Below, one piece after another: positions 58,384 through 64,000 of a DNA stretch of 64,000 bases. Origin of the DNA: Prosthecobacter vanneervenii (GTDB lineage Bacteria > Verrucomicrobiota > Verrucomicrobiia > Verrucomicrobiales > Verrucomicrobiaceae); the NCBI RefSeq assembly GCF_014203095.1, contig NZ_JACHIG010000010.1, positions 164,695 through 228,694 of the forward strand, read 5' to 3'. The stretch's first letter is position 1. Each line of letters begins with the position of its first letter. The translations under genes were made by a program, and so were the position numbers. The notes under the pieces were generated by a model. It worked only from the letters and a program-made list of their open reading frames with translations, made no database searches and was not told the DNA's origin.

Positions 58384-61239
58384 ATGAAACACCTCCTCAC
58401 TCTCTGCCTTTTCCTGCCCCTGACCTGCACGGCGGAGGTCTGGCCGCTGGATGCCGTGGACAACACACTCCTGCTGCACGGAGAGGCCAGGCCCGCACCC
58501 GGCGCGGCAGCCCAGAGCCTTGTGCTCGATGGCGGCTCCGTGCTTGAATTGAAAAACAGCAGCGCCCTGGCCTGCGGCTCCAGCTTCACCGCCTCGGTGT
58601 GGTTCAACCCCTACCTGCTGCAAGGTGGGCAGCAGATGGTCATCGGCAAAAACCGCTACTCCCTCCGCGAGCGCCAGTGGGGCATCACCATCGAGCCAGA
58701 TGGAAGGCTGCGCGCGCACCTGCAGCAGAAAGGCCGCTGGAGCGAGATCACCTGCGCACAGCCGTTGCAGGCGGGCCACTGGCATCTTGCCACGCTGGTG
58801 GTCACTGCCGATCAGGCCATCCTGTATCTCAACGCCCTGCCCGCCGGAGAAGTGAAGCTCATGCAGCCGATCCCCACCACCGCCGCGCCAGTGACGCTCG
58901 GTGGCATTTACGATGAGGCCAAACCCCGCCAGCAGTTCATCGGCGCTTTAGATGATGCCCGCATCGAGCCGCGCGCGCTGTCAGCAGCTGAGATTGCCAC
59001 TGCCTATCATCCGGTGGATGCCACTCATGAAGTTGCCAAGTTCTTCACCGCAGACTTTCCCCTGTGGGACAGCACGCAGAAGCTTCCGGCTGCCGCCGAA
59101 CTGCCCCTGGTACAGGGCACGGAGTTTCACGTCATCAAAAAGAAAGCACCAGATGTGGACGGCTGCCGCTGGACGCTCGGCGTCGGTCTGGCCTGGCACA
59201 AAGGCAGGCTGTATGCCTCTTACGGCTTCAACAAAGGCGAAGAAAATACCCCCACCGAGGAGGCGCACGTGCGTGTGAGCAGCGACGCCGGCCGCACCTG
59301 GGGCCCCTCGGTGGTGATGGACGCCGGAGAGGGCAGCCTGGGCGTGAGCCACGGTGTGTTCCTCTCTCACAAAGACAGGCTGTGGGCCTTCATGGGCGCG
59401 TTTTATGATCGCTTTCAGCGCACGCACACACGAGCCTACACGCTGAATGAAACCACCGGCGCGTGGGAATCGCATGGCGTCGTGATCGATGCCGGATTCT
59501 GGCCCATGCAGGAACCGCAGAAAATGGCGGACGGAAACTGGATCATGGCAGGCGCGCGAGTCTCCAAAGGCTACGACCTCAGCGGCGACCCGCCTGCCGT
59601 GGCCATCAGCCATGGAGATGACTTCACGCACTGGGACCTCGTGGTCATCCCCGTGGTGCCCGGTCTTGGCAGTGTCTGGGGCGAAAGCACGGTAATCGTG
59701 GACGGCAGGCGCATCATCAACATCTCCCGCTATGGCAGGAGGGCGCAGGCGCTCGTGGCCGCCAGCGAGGACTACGGACGCACCTGGAAGCCCTCCGCCC
59801 CGTCCAATCTGCCCATGGCCACCAGCAAACCCTATGCAGGCACGCTTAGCACCGGCCAGCGCTACCTCGTGTGCACCACCACCGCAGACACCGGAGGCCG
59901 CCGCTCTCCGCTGACCATCGCCGTCAGCAGACCGGGGCAGAATGTCTTCAGCAAAGTCTTCCTCATCCGCCCCTCCGTTTTTGAGGGCACCCCGGGCGTT
60001 TCAGATCCCAAAGCCGACTTCAGCTATCCCTATGCCGTCGAGCACGATGGCCGCCTCTACATCGGCTACACGCATAAAAGCCATGCGGCCAATGAGCTGG
60101 CGGTCGTGCCTGTGGCCGCACTCGCTCAAACCGCTTCTGCCAAAACCACTGCCACCACCGCCCCCGAAGCGCTGTGGGTGGGTGAAACAGATCTCTCCAA
60201 AAACGAAAACATCCCCTTTCTCCCGGCAGAACATCGCGTCATCGATGAATGCACCGCTGGCGAGTTTCAGTTCACGCTCGGCGCAGACATCGTGTTTCAT
60301 GAGGGAGAGTTCATCACGCAGTGGGCCAACAGCCGCGTGGAGGAGAATGATGAGTTCAGCATTGCACGCGCCCGTCGCTCGCACGATGCCATCACCTGGA
60401 GCGAACGAGAAGTCATCGCGCCGGGCTTTGAAGGCCCCGGCTTTCACTCACACGGAGTGTTTCATTCACACGAGGGAGCACTGTGGAGCTTCAATGCCCA
60501 GATCCGCCAGCAGCCGCAGCTCGGCGGCTTTTTCTCCGGCCTGTGCACCGATGCCTTCCTCTGGAAGACGGACACAAAAACATGGGAGCCGCACACCACC
60601 ACAGGCCTGGAGGGCTTCTGGCCCCTGTGCAAACCTGTGCGCCTTGGCAATGGCAAATGGATCATGGCTGGAGCGCGCAACGGAGACAAAACCGTGCTCG
60701 CCGCCGTGGCCATCTGCGACGGTGAGGACATCACTCGCTGGCGTGTCAGCACCCTACCACATCCTGCCAGTTTGGAGCCCGGCCAGATCTGGGGAGAGAC
60801 CACTGTCAGCGTAGAGGGCTCGCGTGTGCTTGCCATCGTCCGTAATGGCAAAAAAGGCGGCACAGGATTCTGGTGCTCCATCAGCACCGACCACGGCGAA
60901 ACCTGGCCCGTGCTGCGCGAGAGCAACCTCCCCCACGGCGGCGGCCGCCCCATGCTGGGCCGTCTCGCGGACGGGCGTCACTTTCTGGTAAGCAATGTCC
61001 GCTCCCGCAACACGCTGGTGCTTGCATTTACCAGGCCCGGCACCTTCCAGTTTGACCGAATGTACCGCCTCATCGACCGCCCCTCGCCGCCGGTCCGCAT
61101 ACCCGCCAAGGCCAAGCGTTCCCAGTGGGCCTACCCCAGCGCCGTTGAGCACGCAGGCAGGCTCTACATCGTCTATTCCATCACCAAAGAGGCCACGGGA
61201 TTAACCGTCGTGGATTTAAACAAGGCGGTGAAGCCGTAG
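58384..61239 (+). CDS. Exported tandem sialidase-like protein with LamG domain
   Basis: A 951-residue protein. Signal peptide MKHLLTLCLFLPLTCTAE; an N-terminal LamG/concanavalin-like domain (about 30-215, with SSFTASVWFNPYLLQGGQQ and GALDDARIEPRALSAAEI); then two homologous sialidase-like propellers (about 235-600 and 610-945). Asp boxes SSDAGRTWGP, SEDYGRTWKP and STDHGETWPV are visible. Repeated blades include NWIMAGAR/KWIMAGAR and VWGESTVIVDGRR/IWGETTVSVEGSR. The enzyme may remove sialic-acid-like sugars. Two propellers joined in one chain are unusual. Confidence 0.8.
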   Translation: MKHLLTLCLFLPLTCTAEVWPLDAVDNTLLLHGEARPAPGAAAQSLVLDGGSVLELKNSSALACGSSFTASVWFNPYLLQGGQQMVIGKNRYSLRERQWGITIEPDGRLRAHLQQKGRWSEITCAQPLQAGHWHLATLVVTADQAILYLNALPAGEVKLMQPIPTTAAPVTLGGIYDEAKPRQQFIGALDDARIEPRALSAAEIATAYHPVDATHEVAKFFTADFPLWDSTQKLPAAAELPLVQGTEFHVIKKKAPDVDGCRWTLGVGLAWHKGRLYASYGFNKGEENTPTEEAHVRVSSDAGRTWGPSVVMDAGEGSLGVSHGVFLSHKDRLWAFMGAFYDRFQRTHTRAYTLNETTGAWESHGVVIDAGFWPMQEPQKMADGNWIMAGARVSKGYDLSGDPPAVAISHGDDFTHWDLVVIPVVPGLGSVWGESTVIVDGRRIINISRYGRRAQALVAASEDYGRTWKPSAPSNLPMATSKPYAGTLSTGQRYLVCTTTADTGGRRSPLTIAVSRPGQNVFSKVFLIRPSVFEGTPGVSDPKADFSYPYAVEHDGRLYIGYTHKSHAANELAVVPVAALAQTASAKTTATTAPEALWVGETDLSKNENIPFLPAEHRVIDECTAGEFQFTLGADIVFHEGEFITQWANSRVEENDEFSIARARRSHDAITWSEREVIAPGFEGPGFHSHGVFHSHEGALWSFNAQIRQQPQLGGFFSGLCTDAFLWKTDTKTWEPHTTTGLEGFWPLCKPVRLGNGKWIMAGARNGDKTVLAAVAICDGEDITRWRVSTLPHPASLEPGQIWGETTVSVEGSRVLAIVRNGKKGGTGFWCSISTDHGETWPVLRESNLPHGGGRPMLGRLADGRHFLVSNVRSRNTLVLAFTRPGTFQFDRMYRLIDRPSPPVRIPAKAKRSQWAYPSAVEHAGRLYIVYSITKEATGLTVVDLNKAVKP

Positions 61240-61294
61240 AATCGTCCCACGTCTCCCGTCCGCCACCACATCGTCACTTGCATCCCACGCCTGC

Positions 61295-63043
61295 GTGCTT
61301 CATTCGCGGCGCTTGCAACCGCTCCACCTCATCGACGCCATCGGTCCCTTTTTTCGCGGGCATGACGTGCGTACGATCAACTGGTCCAAGATTCCCTGGC
61401 ACCATCTGCCCAAGGCGGGCGGGTCGGAGGCGGAGGCGTGGTGGGCGCTGGTGCGGGCGGACCTGACGCGCTTTGCGGATCAGGCATCGGCGTGGGGTTT
61501 CAATGCGGTCTCTCTCGATGACGTGACGCATCTGGCGGACCACGCCTGGCTGGAGCCTGAGCTGCGCGCGCGCATCGCCCGCTACCGCGAGGAGTTTGCG
61601 CGCTGCTTCGAGATCTTCACCACACGCGGCATGCAGGTGCATCTGACGATGGACGTGATGACCTACACGCCCGAGCTGCAGCGGCGCATGGTGGAAGACA
61701 AGCGGGAGGTGAACGACTACCTGGCCGAGCTGCTTGATGGATTCTTTGTCAGCTTTCCGCAGGTGGCGGGCATCATCATCCGCATTGGTGAATCGGATGG
61801 CAAAGGCGTGCACGATGAGTTTCGCAGCCAGCTCGTGATTCAGAAGCCCGCGCAGGCGCGCCAGCTCCTGTGCGATCTGCTGCCCGTGTGCGAGAAGCAC
61901 GCACGCCGCCTCATCTTCCGCACCTGGACAGTGGGCGCGTACCGCATCGGCGATCTCATGTGGCACCGCCGTACCTTCACCAGTGTGTTTGAGGGGCTGG
62001 AGAGCCCGGCGCTAGTCATCTCGATGAAGTACGGCGAGTCCGATTTCTTCCGCTACCTGCCGCTCAATTCCAACTTCTTCCGCACCGATGTGGCGAAGAT
62101 CGTGGAGTTGCAGACGCGGCGCGAGTATGAGGGCTGCGGCGAGTACCCCAGCTTTACCGGTTGGGAGTATGAGCGCTACGCCCGCGAGCTGAAACACGCG
62201 AAGAATGTGATCGGCTGCATGGTGTGGTGCCAGACCGGCGGCTGGGTGCCCTTCCGCCGCATCGCGCTGATCGATCCGGAGGCCATCTGGACGGACCTGA
62301 ACACCTTCGTCACCATTCGCGTCATGAAGGACAGCATGCCGGTGGAGGACGCCGTGCGTGCCTTTGCCAAAGAGCGTGCGCTGGGAGACGCCGAGGCGCT
62401 GATCGAGCTGCTGCGCTACTCCGACGAGGTGATCCGCGAGCTGCTTTACACCGAGGAATTCGCGCAGCAGAAGCTCTTCTTCCGCCGCGTGCGCATCCCG
62501 CCGCTGCTGCAGGTGTACTGGGGGAACATCTTCATCAATCACAGCATCAAAAAGCTGCTGCGCTACTTTGTGCAGGAGCCCGAGGCCGCGCTGCGCAGTG
62601 CGGCGCGCTGCATGGACCGCCTGGAGCAGATGATCGCCCTGGCCCCGCGTGCGGGCGTGCCTGTGGCGGATCTGGAGTATATGCGCGACACCTTCCGCCT
62701 GCTGGCACTGGCACGGGAGTACACCTTCACGGAGTTCACCCCCGAGATGGAGACACGCCTGCGCGAAGCCAAGCGCGCCTACAAGGCTAAATACCCCAAG
62801 CGCGGACTGCGTGCCCGCTACCGCATCAAGACCGACTTCAAGCCCTTCTGGGTCAAGCGCCGCTATCTCGGCTGGGCCATCGAGCTGCTGATGCGCCGCC
62901 GCCGTGGCTACCGCCTCATCGACCGCCTGCTCATCCTGCACGTGCTGTCCATGATCTACCGCATCATCGCAGTTCGAAAGCCGCACTGGATACCTGGATT
63001 TGCCAAAGAGAGCGCGATGGGTGTGGATGTGGTGTTTCGGTGA
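61295..63043 (+). CDS. TIM-barrel-like protein, glycoside-hydrolase-like, unknown
   Basis: A 582-residue soluble protein. It has GPFFRGHDVRTINWSKIPW near the start and FNAVSLDDVTHLADHAWLEPEL, MQVHLTMDVMTYTPEL, IIIRIGESDGKGVHDEF and VIGCMVWCQTGGWVPFRR, which look like consecutive strands of a TIM barrel with acidic residues, resembling alpha-glucuronidase-like GH67-type folds. A helical, Arg-rich C-terminal part follows (KRRYLGWAIELLMRRRRGYR). No signal peptide. The start is probably GTG at 61295. It follows the tandem sialidase by 55 bp, so it may degrade sugars released by it. Confidence 0.55.
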   Translation: MLHSRRLQPLHLIDAIGPFFRGHDVRTINWSKIPWHHLPKAGGSEAEAWWALVRADLTRFADQASAWGFNAVSLDDVTHLADHAWLEPELRARIARYREEFARCFEIFTTRGMQVHLTMDVMTYTPELQRRMVEDKREVNDYLAELLDGFFVSFPQVAGIIIRIGESDGKGVHDEFRSQLVIQKPAQARQLLCDLLPVCEKHARRLIFRTWTVGAYRIGDLMWHRRTFTSVFEGLESPALVISMKYGESDFFRYLPLNSNFFRTDVAKIVELQTRREYEGCGEYPSFTGWEYERYARELKHAKNVIGCMVWCQTGGWVPFRRIALIDPEAIWTDLNTFVTIRVMKDSMPVEDAVRAFAKERALGDAEALIELLRYSDEVIRELLYTEEFAQQKLFFRRVRIPPLLQVYWGNIFINHSIKKLLRYFVQEPEAALRSAARCMDRLEQMIALAPRAGVPVADLEYMRDTFRLLALAREYTFTEFTPEMETRLREAKRAYKAKYPKRGLRARYRIKTDFKPFWVKRRYLGWAIELLMRRRRGYRLIDRLLILHVLSMIYRIIAVRKPHWIPGFAKESAMGVDVVFR

Positions 63044-63052
63044 AAATGAAAG

Positions 63053-63086
63053 GAGCGCGGGCACTCCTGCCCGTCGGTCAGCGCTC
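63053..63086. repeat. REP-like nested palindrome
   Basis: Outer stem GAGCGC (63053-63058) with GCGCTC (63081-63086), enclosing an inner stem CGGGCA-CTCC-TGCCCG (63058-63073). It lies 10 bp after the stop of the TIM-barrel gene and shares its GGGCACTCCTGCC core with the ends of the transposase unit below. Confidence 0.7.
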
Positions 63087-63214
63087 TCGCTAAAATCCAC
63101 AATTCCCAAACGAACGCACAATGCCGCCGCAGCAACGGCATGGAAAAACGGCAAGGACACCTTGAAACCGCTTTCTTGTTAATCGGGAACGCCGGAGTAG
63201 TTGAAAACGCTGAT

Positions 63215-63236
63215 CGACGGGCAAGAGTGCCCATCG
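63215..63236. repeat. REP-like palindrome at the left end of the RAYT unit
   Basis: CGACGGGCA-AGAG-TGCCCATCG, an imperfect 9-bp hairpin. The part GAGTGCCCATCGTACT (63225-63240) is the exact inverted complement of 63889-63904 and abuts the RAYT stop. Confidence 0.75.
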
Positions 63237-63240
63237 TACT

Positions 63241-63882
63241 TCACACAATCTGCCAGCGTTGTTCATAGCTGAAATCGGGCGCGGGCAGGTGGGCTTTCAT
63301 TGGGTTTGTCTGGATGTAACACTGAAATTTTTTCAACTGCTCCAGACTTCGGACGATGTGGCTGAACGACTCCTGCATCCACAGGCTTCCAGATCGCCCC
63401 AACAAATGGTTGATGTTTCGGGCGCTGACGCCTTTGACCGGCTTCATGATTTCTTCCAGAGAGACTTCTCCCAGCGGCTTCAGCAGCACATGAACATGAT
63501 TTGGCATCACCACCCAGTCACCGAGATCGTAGTCTTGGCCGTGCTTAAATAGAAGGCGATCCACCACCTCCCTCCGGCAGCGTTCATCACGCAGCAGGCA
63601 TCCGCCGTATCCTGCATCGAGCCAGCGCTCCATGCGTGCGGTAAACAGGCTCCGATGCTCCCTGCGTGTGGTTTCGTCCCAGGGCTCAGGATGTTCAGCC
63701 AGCCATGCCTGCCGTTTGTATAGCCATTGTTTTAAGAGCTTCTGCGGCACCGAATCCTCCAGCCGGAAGGTGACAAAATAAATTGCACCTTTCAGAGCAA
63801 GCTGAGGCAAATGCCTGCCATGGCCTGCGTCCACCGCATCCCAGTCAAAGGCTGTGAAATCTTCTCTGCCAATGGTGCGCAT
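63241..63882 (-). mobile_element. REP-associated tyrosine transposase (RAYT, IS200/IS605-like)
   Basis: A 213-residue Y1 transposase. It has the HUH motif VMPNHVHVLLKPLGE and the catalytic Tyr in KFQCYIQTNPMKAHL. RAYT-type features include IYFVTFRLEDSVPQ near the N-terminus and LRDERCRREVVDRLLF. RAYTs mobilise or maintain REP palindromes. The start ATG 63882 was chosen because bases 63889-63904 are an inverted repeat, so the longer frame would run through it. The repeat arms sit at both ends (63225-63240 and 63889-63904), giving a unit of about 680 bp. Confidence 0.85.
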
Positions 63883-63888
63883 GAGATC

Positions 63889-63904
63889 AGTACGATGGGC
63901 ACTC
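63889..63904. repeat. 16-bp inverted repeat, right end of the RAYT unit
   Basis: AGTACGATGGGCACTC, perfectly complementary to 63225-63240. It continues CTGCCAGTAG, resembling the palindrome core of the other REP-like copies. Confidence 0.85.
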
Positions 63905-64000
63905 CTGCCAGTAGTGTTCGGCACTGGGAGTGCTTTCGAGCGGGAAGCAAAGAACCATGGCGCGGCATTTTGGCGACGCAGAGATTGGCAAAAGAGCTTC

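Overview
The window reads as a chromosomal segment of a GC-rich, Gram-negative, heterotrophic Verrucomicrobiota bacterium, most like Verrucomicrobiales such as Prosthecobacter or Verrucomicrobium. This is inferred from gene content, not from a marker gene. It encodes a large DUF7133 protein with a C-terminal CxxCH haem site, a formylglycine-type sulfatase, two ceramidase-like hydrolases, sialidase-like propellers, TonB receptors, a lipid A acyltransferase fused to a heptosyltransferase, many small lipoproteins and weak Shine-Dalgarno signals. The only RNA gene found is tRNA-His. There is no rRNA, CRISPR array, prophage or replication origin.

Layout. 0-9 kb: a PIN-type toxin-antitoxin pair, a GntP permease, an MMPL/RND exporter, tRNA-His, RNase III, an SLC13/TrkA-C carrier and an exported phosphodiesterase. 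9-12.2 kb: a DUF485 plus ActP-like acetate symporter operon interrupted by a four-helix-bundle (23S IVP-type) gene. 12.2-18.6 kb: an accessory array of small lipoproteins, membrane proteins, an SMI1/KNR4 protein, a TPR-like protein, gene fragments and an orphan antitoxin, with duplicated 5' gene ends. 18.6-23.2 kb: a sialidase-like exoenzyme, then a DUF3142 lipoprotein and a large lipoprotein lying between two copies of a perfect 40-bp direct repeat.

23.2-34.7 kb is the most distinctive region. All genes are on the minus strand: two TonB receptors and one other outer-membrane barrel, each preceded by a paralogue of a small single-span protein with a CxxC motif. Between the receptors sit a DJ-1/PfpI protein, two cytochromes c, a SCO protein and a heavy-metal-associated lipoprotein, with a PepSY protein at the 3' end. 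I read this as an uptake and periplasmic handling system for a redox-active metal (copper or iron), with the CxxC family as its uncharacterised part.

34.7-49.5 kb: the DUF7133 protein, a ParE-type toxin-antitoxin module between 33-bp direct repeats, an orphan ExbD, an orphan NarL-type response regulator, a sulfatase, the LpxL-WaaF fusion, a 2-hydroxyacid dehydrogenase, a truncated haemoglobin, exported MsrA, a Wzz-like protein and a DUF2157/GDYXXLXY pair. 49.6-53.3 kb: hemC and a tightly coupled DUF899, CPMC membrane protein, DGPF and ECF sigma factor operon. 53.5-63 kb: a glycan or glycolipid degradation locus with two ceramidase-like enzymes around a GH99/WbsX-like protein, a hybrid FCD-AraC regulator, a tandem sialidase and a TIM-barrel-like protein. 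63-64 kb: a REP-associated tyrosine transposase bounded by perfect 16-bp inverted repeats.

Start codons were chosen from signal peptides, family N-termini and gene overlaps. All family assignments come from reading the translated sequences, not from a database search.
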